DNA of 64,000 nucleotides. Origin: Chloroflexota bacterium. Its GTDB lineage: Bacteria > Chloroflexota > Dehalococcoidia > Lucifugimonadales > Lucifugimonadaceae. The position numbers and the translations under genes are program-made. Below, piece by piece: positions 25,040 to 33,809 of this stretch (its first letter is position 1; each line of letters starts with the position of its first letter). The DNA is taken from positions 1 to 64,000 of the forward strand of contig JABIFF010000003.1 of NCBI GenBank assembly GCA_018650845.1, given 5' to 3'. Below the pieces are notes generated by a model. It was not told where the DNA came from, did no database searches, and was given only the letters and a program-made list of their open reading frames with translations.

Positions 25040-25255
25040 CTAGCCGCCGTGACTAATCACGGTCGCTGCATCGGGGTCAGGCAACGCTATCGCCGCCACA
25101 ACCAACGCAGCTGCTACAACTGCTACTACCAGCAAGAACAGTCCGTACCTCTTAAGGCGATCGTTTCGTACTGCGCTCGATCGTGCCTTCACGTTTGCGC
25201 GGTTGCGCTCTTTGCGTCGTGCTCGTTTTGTGTTTGTTGCCACTTCTATCGTCAT
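25040..25255 (-). CDS. Small basic single-pass membrane protein
   Basis: From ATG 25255 the product is 71 residues. A strongly basic N-terminal segment (TKRARRKERNRANVKARSSAVRNDRLKR) is followed by one hydrophobic helix (YGLFLLVVAVVAAALVVAAIAL) and a short acidic tail. This topology implies an N-in membrane anchor with a cytoplasmic basic arm that could touch nucleic acid or lipid. No family is recognised. It ends at the terminator shared with the GYD gene, which supports it as a real gene. Confidence 0.6.
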   Translation of the reverse strand: MTIEVATNTKRARRKERNRANVKARSSAVRNDRLKRYGLFLLVVAVVAAALVVAAIALPDPDAATVISHGG

Positions 25256-25278
25256 CCCACATCTGGCTAGCACTATTC

Positions 25279-25347
25279 GCGCTCGTCGTCGGACAACTCG
25301 GCTCTACGGCCCAAGTCTCCTACCCCAGCCCTTCCGTCCGGAAGGGA
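25279..25347 (+). repeat. Two-hairpin element, family C/D copy 2
   Basis: GCGCTCGTCGTCGGACAACT, then CGGCTC..AAGTCTCCTACCCC and a 3' hairpin CCCTTCCGTCCGGAAGGG. Confidence 0.65.
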
Positions 25348-25552
25348 ATCACCGCGCCACACACCAGCCACTAAGTCCCTCTAGTTCATCCGCGCTTCTG
25401 TTTTGATGCAGGGAGTAGGAGGAAGGGCGCAACTGCTCGACATCCCGACCTTGCTGGAGGGATCTTCGGTGGTGAGAGGTGGCAGGGTGAGAACTGTCGG
25501 CAGGTACACTTCCCCGATCGTTGCCAACACTCTCAAACAGGAGCCCCCCACC

Positions 25553-26344
25553 ATGAACTTAGGTATCACAGGCCGCATCGCTGTCGTCACCGGCGGTAGC
25601 GAAGGTATCGGCAAAGCAGCAGCGACGATACTCGCCGAAGAAGGTGCGAACGTTGTGATCTTGGCACGAACTCAAAGCAAGCTCGACGCAGCGGTCGCCG
25701 AGATTAGTCAGACGGCAGTTGGGTCGATTCAGGCGATTGCGTGCGATGTGAGCGACGCTGGTTCGGTCGAACTGGCGTTTGATGCGATCTTGAGTGAGCA
25801 TGGCAAGATCGACATCCTTGTTAACAACGCTGGACAGGGCAATGCGAACACGTTCGACTCTTTGACTCAGGAAATCGTCGACGCCGACTACGCACTGAAG
25901 GTCCACGGAGCTATGTTCTGCTCCAAGGCTGCGCTGCCGAGCATGCAGGCGAACAAGTGGGGACGCATCATCAACATCACCACCGCTGCGGGCAAGGCGG
26001 CGGGCTACTCGACTCTGCCGACAGCGATGTCGCGGGCTGCTGGTATCGCCATGACCAAATCGATGTCGAAGGAATACGGTGTCGACAATATTTTGGTGAA
26101 CACCGTTTGTATTGGCTCGATCCGATCTGCGCAGAACATGAAGCGAGCCGAAGAAGCAGTAGCCTCGGGAGCGGTTGCCACTACTGAGGACTACTACACC
26201 GAGCGCTGCAAGGACGTCCCCGTCCTGCGAGTAGGCGAGGCTCGTGAAGCTGGTGACCTAATCGCCTATTTGGCGAGTGACCGCGCCTCCTACATCTCCG
26301 GCACAGCCATCAACATGGATGGTGGTGCTGCGCCGGTGGTTTGA
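25553..26344 (+). CDS. Short-chain dehydrogenase/reductase fold protein with altered active site
   Basis: ATG 25553 follows CAGGAGCCC, so the first 50 codons of the track ORF are dropped, leaving 263 residues. The Rossmann NAD(P) motif VVTGGSEGIG and the structural NNAG are intact. The catalytic YxxxK segment reads LPTAMSRAAG: Thr157 takes the place of Tyr, and Arg161 that of Lys. The Ser position is Thr (INITT). Canonical oxidoreduction is therefore unlikely. Some SDR subfamilies share this loss and act as non-redox or unknown enzymes. The gene stands alone. Confidence 0.88.
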   Translation: MNLGITGRIAVVTGGSEGIGKAAATILAEEGANVVILARTQSKLDAAVAEISQTAVGSIQAIACDVSDAGSVELAFDAILSEHGKIDILVNNAGQGNANTFDSLTQEIVDADYALKVHGAMFCSKAALPSMQANKWGRIINITTAAGKAAGYSTLPTAMSRAAGIAMTKSMSKEYGVDNILVNTVCIGSIRSAQNMKRAEEAVASGAVATTEDYYTERCKDVPVLRVGEAREAGDLIAYLASDRASYISGTAINMDGGAAPVV

Positions 26345-26421
26345 GGGGGGCCAGATTGTTGTCTGGGTTGAGGGTTAGCAGGTTTGGGTGAGCGGTGAAT
26401 GGCGGCAATGAGTTGAATATC

Positions 26422-27111
26422 TCATGCGCAGCCAGACAGTTCCATAAACTGGCCAAGCCCGTAGTAATAATTACTCATTGAGTAAGGGTTCATTGTTTTA
26501 GTTCGTACAACTGTTTTCAATGAGCCCGACTCCGTATCGTAGGACGACAACCCAATGTTGAATCGCGCGTACACGCCTAGTACTTTGGATCGGGGGGGAA
26601 GAGATTGCGCTGGCATCACTACCGTGACTCTTTGAGCGGATGAACGATATCGTATCGCTTGGTACAGGGCCCGCTTCCAATCAGTCAATTTGAATTCCAC
26701 GGCCCAAAGTGCTCTTGATCGTAGATTCGACTCTTCGCTCAACATGTATTTATCTGATTTTCGGCGTACGACCCCGATCTCAGATAGCTCACACAATATT
26801 CTCGCCATTTCAGCCTGACGGATCCCAAGTGTTTCGCTCAAATAATCGCCTTCGGTGAATCTCCTAAATGACAGGTTTCCAATAACTGACGAATATTTCG
26901 GCTTTCGCAGGAGTTGACCAAGATCGACACACTTGGCGTGATCGCCATGCTGATCGGATGTTTTTCCTAATACGAGATCGGGGCGCCCTTGGGACATAGG
27001 AACCTCAAGTGCGTATGAGCCGAAAAAGTCACTATGACTTGCGTGAAACGGCGCTGAGTAGCCCTCTAAGAAACCTTCAACAAGGTCGAGTTCTGAAATC
27101 CCAATATTCAC
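26422..27111 (-). CDS. Winged-helix plus PD-(D/E)XK nuclease-like protein (third gene of kinase cassette)
   Basis: The 229-residue product starts at GTG overlapping the previous stop as TAGTG, so it is translationally coupled. Asp45 lies in GRPDLVLG. A winged-helix-like segment follows at about 82-125 (RRFTEGDYLSETLGIRQAEMARILCELSEIGVVRRKSDKYML). Then comes LWAVEFKLTDWKRALYQAIRYRSSAQRVTVVMP, whose E-x-K and following Q-x-x-x-Y helix look like the PD-(D/E)XK nuclease core. The nuclease reading is by motif only; the wide gap between Asp45 and the ExK is unusual. It ends the three-gene cassette with a Ser/Thr kinase. It may be the effector of a defence system (inference). Confidence 0.65.
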   Translation of the reverse strand: MNIGISELDLVEGFLEGYSAPFHASHSDFFGSYALEVPMSQGRPDLVLGKTSDQHGDHAKCVDLGQLLRKPKYSSVIGNLSFRRFTEGDYLSETLGIRQAEMARILCELSEIGVVRRKSDKYMLSEESNLRSRALWAVEFKLTDWKRALYQAIRYRSSAQRVTVVMPAQSLPPRSKVLGVYARFNIGLSSYDTESGSLKTVVRTKTMNPYSMSNYYYGLGQFMELSGCA

Positions 27112-28298
27112 TAAATAAGATCCTCAAAATCTTCGAGAGATTCTGACATTGTGTTTAATTCTCTTCTTCCTGATTCTGCGCGGAACGTGACACCTGCCGC
27201 ATCAGCATCGTCGTATATATCGAGCGCAAGTTCAACTTTATTCTTGAGCAGGTCTATCCGATTTTGCAGGACGCCCGCGGCGACGATGTCGCTATGCAGA
27301 GCCTGTAAAACCTCCCAATGATGGAGTTGAGACTGTTGTTCGGTCCATACAACAGAACTTCCCCGCGACGCCACAAAATCTCCATCTCGAGAAGTACCTG
27401 AGATCACCCGAGTGTGCATGTTTGCATCGAACAGAGCGTCCATTTCGGGTGAAACTAAAACAGAGTTAATCAATGGCCCTGAGGAATACCTCGGATTTGC
27501 GGGACTTCCACCTGTGCTAATTTGCCAACGACGCATCGTGAATTGACGAAGTGTGTGATACCACCCTGTCGCCATAGATTGCCCTCCAACAGCCACCAGA
27601 GCCAATCCAATGAAATCAGAATAACCACAGATAACGCGATACTCATTCAACTCACTGAGTGAATAAACGAGGAAAAGAAGGTTGGTCAAAGCCACTGAAT
27701 CCGTTGCTGCAGGATAGACCATTCCGTCCCTACGGATGACTATATAAAATCCTGCAACATCCAGAGATGTTAACTCGTCTAGAAAGTTCTCGACCGCGTT
27801 AAGATCACGAAGGCATGACTCATCGATCGCAATGGTTATCAGGAGATCTTTGTTGAAGCCCCTGACCGAATGGTAGGCTGCAGATTCGCTCGCGAACGTC
27901 ATCGCTATGCGATGCCATCTGTCTGACAGCGAGTCCGTCATTATGGACGGCGATATCAGAGCTTTAACCGGCCGGAGCATCTGATAGTCGAGAGTTCTCT
28001 CTACATGAGGCCTGACGCCTGATGCATTCGATAGCTGCCCTCTTCGTAAGGGTCGCGATGGAAAATACGGATATTGGTCAAGCTTCCCGATTTTTCTGTT
28101 GTCGAAAACTGTGGCATAGAACTGCGGGTCGAAATAAATATCAGCTTGGGGATAGTCGATCGCTAGTTGGCGCATATAAGTTTCAAGCGAACCTAGCCCC
28201 ATGTCTTTTGGACTGACTACTACCCCTCCCACAGTGCCTTCGGTCAGCCCGGTTTCTATTCGATTAGTTTTCGCCCAGCCATGTTGTGCAAGAATCAT
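27111..28298 (-). CDS. Unknown 395-residue protein between kinase and nuclease-like genes
   Basis: I do not recognise a family. The first 260 residues alternate hydrophobic strands and helices in a way that suggests a TIM-barrel-like fold: MILAQHGWAKT, GGVVVSPKDMG, ADIYFDPQFYATV, KALISPSIMTD, DLLITIAIDES, GFYIVIRRDGM, EYRVICGYSDFIGLALVAVGG and ATGWYHTLRQFTMRRWQ. The C-terminal 90 residues are helical and charged (NRIDLLKNKVELALDIYDDAD, SESLEDFEDLI). It lies 42 bases after the kinase and overlaps the nuclease-like gene by one base. Its conserved pairing would make it the sensor or substrate-handling part of the cassette; this is inference. Confidence 0.75.
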   Translation of the reverse strand: MILAQHGWAKTNRIETGLTEGTVGGVVVSPKDMGLGSLETYMRQLAIDYPQADIYFDPQFYATVFDNRKIGKLDQYPYFPSRPLRRGQLSNASGVRPHVERTLDYQMLRPVKALISPSIMTDSLSDRWHRIAMTFASESAAYHSVRGFNKDLLITIAIDESCLRDLNAVENFLDELTSLDVAGFYIVIRRDGMVYPAATDSVALTNLLFLVYSLSELNEYRVICGYSDFIGLALVAVGGQSMATGWYHTLRQFTMRRWQISTGGSPANPRYSSGPLINSVLVSPEMDALFDANMHTRVISGTSRDGDFVASRGSSVVWTEQQSQLHHWEVLQALHSDIVAAGVLQNRIDLLKNKVELALDIYDDADAAGVTFRAESGRRELNTMSESLEDFEDLI

Positions 28299-28340
28299 CA
28301 GTCACCTCTAAATGTAGTGTGTGCGCCTCGTGAAAATGAG

Positions 28341-29249
28341 CTAAATGTTCGCCTTGATGGCTTCGAGTTCGGCCTCGAGTTGCGAACAAGTTCTGAATCT
28401 CCGATGGGGGCGGTGTTGTAGCAACCGATTGACCAGTCGTTCTACTTCGTTTGGGACATTTGCCACGATTGATGACGGAGCAACTGGCATTTCGCCGTTT
28501 ACTATTTTTGTCACAACTTCCTTCTGACTGGAACCTTGAGTGGCAAACGGGTGACTTCCCGTAAGAGATTCATACATAACTGTGCCAAGAGCGTAAGAAT
28601 CTGAACGAAAATCCAGTGCACGGTTCGGTCGCAGAATCAATTGGTCAGGTGAGTAGTAGATCGGGGTCCCGACGTATATCCCGGAAGGTGTAATTGACTT
28701 ATCTCCCAAGTCAAAGGCTAGACCCATGTCTAACAAAACATGTTCACCTCCTGGGGAGCGCCTTACTATGTTTCCAGGTTTAATATCCCGATGAACAATT
28801 GACCTGTCCCAAAGCGAACAGATTGCGCTTGTAACGGACAGCGCCATTTCAAGAACCTGTTCAACAGGTAGGGGGCCCTGATCGGCAATTTCTTCGTTAA
28901 GAGCTCTCCCAGATAGCCATTCCTCGGAGAAAATCACGATCCGTTGACCTTGATGCTCGACAACCTGAAATGGAACCGGTCCTAGGGAGACTAGATGAGG
29001 ACTATCGATTCCACCTAAAATTTCGACTTCGCGCTCGGCCCGAGCGATAGCTTCATCATCCGAGTAGTCGTTGCCTGGAACCGAACCCAGCGCCTCCGCA
29101 CTGATCAAAATTGCTTTTACCGCACATTTTTCGCCTGAATAATTGGCCTCAAAAACGAGCTTTTGACCACCATTCAGTGGAGAACCAATCACCGACACTC
29201 CAGGGACGAGACTTTCGAGATCGGACGGTTCAAGTACAGGAAGCCTCAT
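28341..29249 (-). CDS. Hanks-type Ser/Thr protein kinase (first gene of cassette)
   Basis: The 302-residue kinase domain is complete without membrane or sensor regions. It has a glycine-loop region (IGSPLNGGQKLVFEANYSG), ATP Lys45 (CAVKAI), Glu73 in the C helix, the catalytic loop HRDIKPGN (Asp155, Asn160), Asp174 in DMGLA (in place of DFG), the activation end GTPIYYSPDQL and the Asp of FRSDSYALGTVMYESLTGSHPF. It is thus likely active and cytoplasmic. Unlike housekeeping PknB proteins it lacks a transmembrane PASTA part. It heads an operon with an unknown protein and a nuclease-like protein. GGAGGT lies only one base from the ATG, so the start is slightly uncertain. Confidence 0.93.
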   Translation of the reverse strand: MRLPVLEPSDLESLVPGVSVIGSPLNGGQKLVFEANYSGEKCAVKAILISAEALGSVPGNDYSDDEAIARAEREVEILGGIDSPHLVSLGPVPFQVVEHQGQRIVIFSEEWLSGRALNEEIADQGPLPVEQVLEMALSVTSAICSLWDRSIVHRDIKPGNIVRRSPGGEHVLLDMGLAFDLGDKSITPSGIYVGTPIYYSPDQLILRPNRALDFRSDSYALGTVMYESLTGSHPFATQGSSQKEVVTKIVNGEMPVAPSSIVANVPNEVERLVNRLLQHRPHRRFRTCSQLEAELEAIKANI

Positions 29250-29325
29250 ACCTCCATCCCGTCGACAAGAACTCTGCTACCAAACGGTCGATTCTCGCAA
29301 GCGGGTAAACGGAGCATACTTACTT

Positions 29326-30705
29326 TCAGATAACCCCCAACCGCTCCTCAACTGCGCCTAGGGCTTCGTCGATGATTGTGGTTAGGGTGTCGGTTTCGTC
29401 GGCTGTGATTGTTAGTGGTGGGGCTAGTGGGAGGATGTAGGCGGGGACTCGGATCCAGACGCCTCGTTTTCGGAGTTCTTCTGTCAGCATCGCATTTACG
29501 CCCACGGAAGCGTCGAAGTGCTCCTTGGTCTTGCGATCTTTGACGAATTCGATTCCTTGAATTAGTCCCACTCCACGCACGTCGCCGATAATAGCATGCT
29601 TTTCCTGCATTTCTACAAGCGACTCTGAAATTTGCTCACCACGCACTCTAGCGTTTTCGACCAAATTCTCTCGTTCCACAATAGCCAAATTGGCGAATGC
29701 GGCTGCGGCACCGCCGGGGTGGGCTGAGTAGGTGTACATGTGCGACCAGACCTTTTCGGGTCCTCCAGCAAAGGCGTCGGCGATCTTCTGGGTCGAGATC
29801 GATCCGCCAACCGGGAAGTAACCCGAAGTGATGCCCTTCGCGAACGACATGATGTCGGGAGTGACTCCAACGAAATCGGCACCGAACCACTCGCCAAGAC
29901 GTCCGAATCCAGTAATAACCTCATCGAAAATCAGCAGCACGCCGTACTTATCGCAAATCTCGCGAACCATAGGCCAGTAGTTGGAAGGCGGCACAACTCC
30001 GCCCAGAGGCTGCGAAACCGGTTCGCCGATAACTGCCGAAACGGACTCGGGTCCTTCGAACAAAATCGCCTTTTCGATCTCCAAAGCCGCCCGTTCACCG
30101 TTTTCTTCCGCCGACGAAGCACCGTAGGTGTCGTGGTAGTAGTGGGGCTGTCCGACCGTAACAACGTTAGCTGGCTTGGGCTGGTAATCGGTCCTTGGGA
30201 AGCCGGGATGTCCGCCGAGCCACATGGTTCCGTAGGTGCTGCCGTGGTACGAGCCCTCTCGTGAAATGACCTTGTAGCGTCCTTTGTCGCCCCTGCGCAC
30301 GTGGTACGCCTGCGCCATTTTGAGCGACGATTCGTTGGCTTCGGATCCGCCCTGGCAGAAGAACGTTCGTGAAAGATCGCCGGGAGCGATTTCAGCGAGT
30401 TTGGCTGCGAGCTGAATAGTTTTTGGAGTTGCGCCTGAGTAGACGTTCATGCTGATGGAGGTCAGCTGATCGTAGATGGCTTTTGCAATTTCCTCTCGTC
30501 CATGACCAGCGTTGCGGAAGTACATGCCGCTGATGCCGTCGATGAACTTGTTGCCCTCGACGTCGGTTACATAGATGCCTTCGGCGGACTCCATGAGAAG
30601 AGGTCCGCCCTCTTCGGCGAGGAGCGTGTGGTTCGTCATGCCCACATGCATGTGGTCGAGGACGGCTTGTCGTAGGGCTTTGGGATCGTTAGCTGCTGGG
30701 ATCAT
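29326..30705 (-). CDS. Class III aminotransferase (omega-amino acid:pyruvate type)
   Basis: The 459-residue PLP-dependent enzyme has the class III signature. Segments include YVTDVEGNKFIDGISGMYFRNAGHGREEIAKAI, FCQGGSEANESSLKMA, YHGSTYGTMWLGG, the Asp of LIFDEVITGFGRLGEWFG, and the PLP-lysine in MSFAKGITSGYFPVGG. These enzymes move an amino group from omega-amino acids such as beta-alanine or from diamines to pyruvate. The exact donor is not determined by sequence. It stands alone, downstream of the kinase cassette promoter region and upstream of repeats. No clear ribosome site precedes the ATG. Confidence 0.93.
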   Translation of the reverse strand: MIPAANDPKALRQAVLDHMHVGMTNHTLLAEEGGPLLMESAEGIYVTDVEGNKFIDGISGMYFRNAGHGREEIAKAIYDQLTSISMNVYSGATPKTIQLAAKLAEIAPGDLSRTFFCQGGSEANESSLKMAQAYHVRRGDKGRYKVISREGSYHGSTYGTMWLGGHPGFPRTDYQPKPANVVTVGQPHYYHDTYGASSAEENGERAALEIEKAILFEGPESVSAVIGEPVSQPLGGVVPPSNYWPMVREICDKYGVLLIFDEVITGFGRLGEWFGADFVGVTPDIMSFAKGITSGYFPVGGSISTQKIADAFAGGPEKVWSHMYTYSAHPGGAAAAFANLAIVERENLVENARVRGEQISESLVEMQEKHAIIGDVRGVGLIQGIEFVKDRKTKEHFDASVGVNAMLTEELRKRGVWIRVPAYILPLAPPLTITADETDTLTTIIDEALGAVEERLGVI

Positions 30706-30716
30706 GTTCGTTACTC

Positions 30717-30782
30717 GCGTTCGTTACTTTGTAACTCGGCTCGGGAGTCTCCTATCCCTAACCCTTTCCGTCCGGAAAGGGG
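30717..30782 (+). repeat. Two-hairpin element, family C/D copy 3
   Basis: 5' hairpin GTTACtttGTAAC, then CTCGGCTCGGGAGTCTCC and a 3' hairpin CCCTTTCCGTCCGGAAAGGG. Confidence 0.75.
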
Positions 30783-30814
30783 ACAGTTGGTGGCTGGGGT
30801 GAGTTGCACTTCGT

Positions 30815-30840
30815 GGCCCTTCGACGGGGCTCAGGATGAT
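30815..30840 (+). repeat. Dispersed repeat, family B copy 1
   Basis: GGCCCTTCGACGGGGCTCAG then GATGAT; recurs at 42340 and, altered, at 51171. Confidence 0.7.
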
Positions 30841-30895
30841 GCGTTGCTGATTTTCTGCTGTTTGATGTGAGCGATGGTAGCTGATGATTGGTTGG

Positions 30896-30920
30896 TTCTG
30901 AAGGATGAATTCAGGATGAC
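30896..30920 (-). repeat. Dispersed palindrome, family A copy 7
   Basis: TTCTGAAGGATGAATTCAGG then ATGAC. Confidence 0.75.
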
Positions 30921-31125
30921 ATTTGGCTGTTGTTGGCTTTTTACATTCTGCGTTTACTATCGGTTTTACTAAGATCCGATCTACATTGCGCAGGATGTGT
31001 TTTCAACGGCCGACGTGGATCGATGCAGTTTGGGGCTTTCGGATGGAACAATTGTCGATGCTAGTTCGTTGTGCTGTTAGGCGAGCGTAGAATTCGTGCG
31101 TATTTATTTAAGGTAGGGGCATGGC

Positions 31126-31737
31126 ATGTTTCGATTAGTTGGATTAGTGGCACTCGTAGCTTTGACTGCGGTGTTTGTGGCTTGCAGCAGTTCGGGCGAG
31201 GCGTCGGAGCCTGTTGTGAGTGCGATAAACCCGACTTCTGAGGCGGGTTCAGCAGCGATTTCTTCGGCTGAGATTGATCCTGCTTCATGTGCAGGGGTGC
31301 TGACTGATATGGAGGCTGAGGACGAGGGTGATATCTCGTTGTTCAGGGATTCGCTTACGGATTCAGTGAAATCTTCACAGCCGCAGATCGTATCGATGTG
31401 TTCGGCGATGTACGACACCAGTATGCCGGGTCGTGAGTTCTTGGCAGTGGTGCTAATGCAGTTCAAGTCGGATGATTCGGCGGTGGATCATTATGAGTTG
31501 ATGAAGAGTGCTTACACCGAAACTGGCGATGCGCTTTCAGAGATAAACAACGCTGACGAAGGTTTGACCGACATACTTTCGGTGTTGATCGATCAGGATG
31601 GTATTGGTCGAACGATAGTGATGCGTCAGCGGGAGTGGATGGTTACGGTGTCGGCGGGACCTAGTATGGCTGCGTCGCCGTGGAAGGTTGGCGATATCGA
31701 GGCAATCGGTCGAAGCGTGCTGGATCGGGTGAAGTAG
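31126..31737 (+). CDS. Predicted lipoprotein, paralogue of 23459-24367
   Basis: The 203-residue product has a lipoprotein signal (MFRLVGLVALVALTAVFVAC), a short Ser/Glu/Ala linker, then a domain homologous to the C-terminal part of the lipoprotein at 23459. The first conserved Cys lies in DPASCAGVL, the second in MCSAMY. DDSAVDHYELMKSAY aligns with EASIAHYELLQSEF, and DQDGIGRTIVMRQREWMVTVSAGP with DQGGIGEMVVLRIGANLVSVHNGP. Two Cys at equal places suggest a disulfide. Function is unknown; it is exported and membrane-anchored. Confidence 0.82.
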   Translation: MFRLVGLVALVALTAVFVACSSSGEASEPVVSAINPTSEAGSAAISSAEIDPASCAGVLTDMEAEDEGDISLFRDSLTDSVKSSQPQIVSMCSAMYDTSMPGREFLAVVLMQFKSDDSAVDHYELMKSAYTETGDALSEINNADEGLTDILSVLIDQDGIGRTIVMRQREWMVTVSAGPSMAASPWKVGDIEAIGRSVLDRVK

Positions 31738-31753
31738 GGGGCGTTTTAGCTCC

Positions 31754-31820
31754 GGGCGTCGTAGAACGACTTGGTCGCACGTCGCAGTCTCCCCCTCTAG
31801 CTCCCCCTATCCGGGGGAGG
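31754..31820 (+). repeat. Two-hairpin element, family C/D copy 4
   Basis: 5' hairpin GTCGTagaACGAC, then TTGGTCGCACGTCGCAGTCT and a 3' hairpin CTCCCCCTATCCGGGGGAG. Confidence 0.75.
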
Positions 31821-31837
31821 ACCGATCTGGTTCGCGG

Positions 31838-32992
31838 CTAGGAAGCGATAACCGCGGGAATCGTGAATGTGACGGTGGTTCCGGAGTCTTTTTCACTTTC
31901 GATGTAGACCTGACCGTCGTGTAGTTCAATTATCGATTTCACGATTGTTAGGCCGAGTCCAGCTCCCGGAACTGCTCGCACATCCGCGCTGTCGACTCTG
32001 AAGAATGGCGTGAATACTTTCGAAATGTCTTCGCGAGATATTCCGGCGCCGTGGTCAGTTACTTTTACGATGAATTTATCGCCTTCGAGTCCACAAAACG
32101 CGTGAAGTGTGGATCCTGGCCAAGAATATTTCGAGGCGTTCGATAGTAGGTTCGTGACTACTTGAGCGATTCGAACTGAATCGGCGATTGCTCGATAGTT
32201 CGAACTCTCTGGAATATCGATATCAGTAACCAGCTCCTGATCGAGAGTGCGCACGTGGTGGGCGTAATCACTGGCAGTGTCGGCGACTACCTGAGGAATA
32301 TCGACGCTGGTCAGGTTTAGCTTAAAACTGTCGGTTTCAGATCCTGAAGCATCGAATAGATCGTTGATCAGAACTTCCAGTCGGCGTGCACTTCTGCCAA
32401 TAACTTCCGAATGGGCTTGAATCCGTTCTCTAGAGAGAGTTTCGGATTTTCCGTCGAGGATGTGAGCGAACGTAGTCAGACTCGTGAGTGGTGTGCGTAA
32501 TTCGTGCGAAATTTGCCCTAGGAAACTACTTCTCGCCTCGGCAGATCGCATTAACTGCACGTTGGTATCTTGAACCCTTCGACGTCTGACTTGTTCGAAC
32601 AAAATCGCCTGACGTGTCGCACGTCGTCGCACACTTATTGCATAGATGGCGAAGCTGCCCGCTCCAAGAATCACAAATATTGCGAGAGTTCTATTGGCGA
32701 GCACTTTCCACTGCTCGCCGCCGTCAGGCGACATCATTAGGCCGAAAATCGTAAGTGATGCAGTAACGACGGTGGTTACCGCAATGAAGCGAATACGCGC
32801 AGTTCGCATTGAAGCCATTACGGCAACCGCGTACGGCACGCCGGCTGCTACTCCGAGCGGAAGTGAGAGATCGAGGATGAAGAATCCGATTACGAGGATT
32901 CCTGTCCATGCGTACGCGGCTGGCCTGCCTAGAAGTCTGGACATGAGCCGCTGCCGTACCGGTTTATCTTTAGTTGTCGAATTAATCTGCAT
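31838..32992 (-). CDS. Membrane sensor histidine kinase
   Basis: The 384-residue product has four or five hydrophobic helices in the first 120 residues without a large periplasmic loop, a basic stretch, then HisKA with His163 (GQISHELRTPLTSL). The HATPase_c domain shows the N box (VVTNLLSNASKYSW), G1 (VTDHGAGIS) and G2 (GAGLGLTIVKSI). It resembles kinases that sense signals within or at the membrane. No regulator is adjacent on the same strand; the orphan PhoB-type regulator at 21365 could be a partner, but that is only proximity. Confidence 0.93.
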   Translation of the reverse strand: MQINSTTKDKPVRQRLMSRLLGRPAAYAWTGILVIGFFILDLSLPLGVAAGVPYAVAVMASMRTARIRFIAVTTVVTASLTIFGLMMSPDGGEQWKVLANRTLAIFVILGAGSFAIYAISVRRRATRQAILFEQVRRRRVQDTNVQLMRSAEARSSFLGQISHELRTPLTSLTTFAHILDGKSETLSRERIQAHSEVIGRSARRLEVLINDLFDASGSETDSFKLNLTSVDIPQVVADTASDYAHHVRTLDQELVTDIDIPESSNYRAIADSVRIAQVVTNLLSNASKYSWPGSTLHAFCGLEGDKFIVKVTDHGAGISREDISKVFTPFFRVDSADVRAVPGAGLGLTIVKSIIELHDGQVYIESEKDSGTTVTFTIPAVIAS

Positions 32993-33405
32993 TCAGTTCA
33001 CAAGCGCGGATACATACGCACGAACGATATTCAGAGATTCTCCGAAGTGTTCGAGTTCAGCCCTAGGTGCTATTTACAGCACTTTGTCTTGTAATTTTCG
33101 CGCCGCGCAACTTGCTACAGGTTCGCGTAATCACACATTGAGTTTGCGTCTTCACTCAAGCGAAAAGATACGCACATACCAATCGTTACTATCATGATGT
33201 ACGTATAACGCGAATGTGAGATGTGTGAGGAAACATCACACGTCATACTGGCGTTTTGCCGAAACGCGCTAAGTCCTACAAATGCTTGAGTTTCTGGTGA
33301 AGGTTATTAGTTGCTCACTCGATCGAAGCGTTACTCGATTGGAAAACGAGCCGACTAATAATTCGAAGTGCACGTATTGAGAATTGGCAGTAGTGTTGAA
33401 TAACG
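32993..33405. other. 413-base AT-richer intergenic stretch
   Basis: It separates the divergent kinase and small membrane protein genes. I see no gene, no repeat of the listed families and no strong hairpin. It should contain the promoters of both genes, but no clear boxes could be picked out by eye. Confidence 0.5.
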
Positions 33406-33723
33406 ATGTTTAGATTTATTGGAAATAGACGCCCCGCAGTTGCCGGAATGATTCTCGGAACTGCTCTGGGCCTGATGATTGCAGTTGGCTACGGAGCCAC
33501 AAGTTCGTGGCTGTGTTCGGGTATCAGTAAATGCCCCGGAAGCTGGGAACCATTCGTTATCGTTTCATCGATAATTTTCTTCTTCGTACTCGTCGCAACC
33601 ATCATCGTGGCAATCATTGGAGCCAGGTTGTACAAAATCTTCGATACTTCTATCGGCGGCGAGAGGGCTTACGAGCCAAGTATCGGCACAGATATGACCG
33701 ATTCGGACGGCGAAGCGGTTTAA
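33406..33723 (+). CDS. Small two-helix membrane protein
   Basis: The 105-residue product has two hydrophobic helices (AGMILGTALGLMIAVGYGA and FVIVSSIIFFFVLVATIIVAIIGARL) flanking a short loop with two Cys (WLCSGISKCPGSW), plus an acidic C-terminal tail (PSIGTDMTDSDGEAV). The loop cysteines could form a disulfide outside the membrane. No family is recognised. It is convergent with the DUF3179 gene. Confidence 0.65.
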   Translation: MFRFIGNRRPAVAGMILGTALGLMIAVGYGATSSWLCSGISKCPGSWEPFVIVSSIIFFFVLVATIIVAIIGARLYKIFDTSIGGERAYEPSIGTDMTDSDGEAV

Positions 33724-33809
33724 TCTAACCGTCCCGGCGAGGCCTATACTCGCTCTAAATTGTCCGCATAGTTTCGCAGTTAGAGCAGTTCACACAAGAA
33801 CGTCGCGAA

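Larger units (their letters stand above)
30706..31125. other. 420-base intergenic stretch rich in repeats
   Basis: No gene is supported. It holds a two-hairpin element (30717-30782), a family B element (30815-30840), a family A palindrome (30896-30920) and about 170 bases of AT-rich leader before the lipoprotein gene. Confidence 0.6.
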
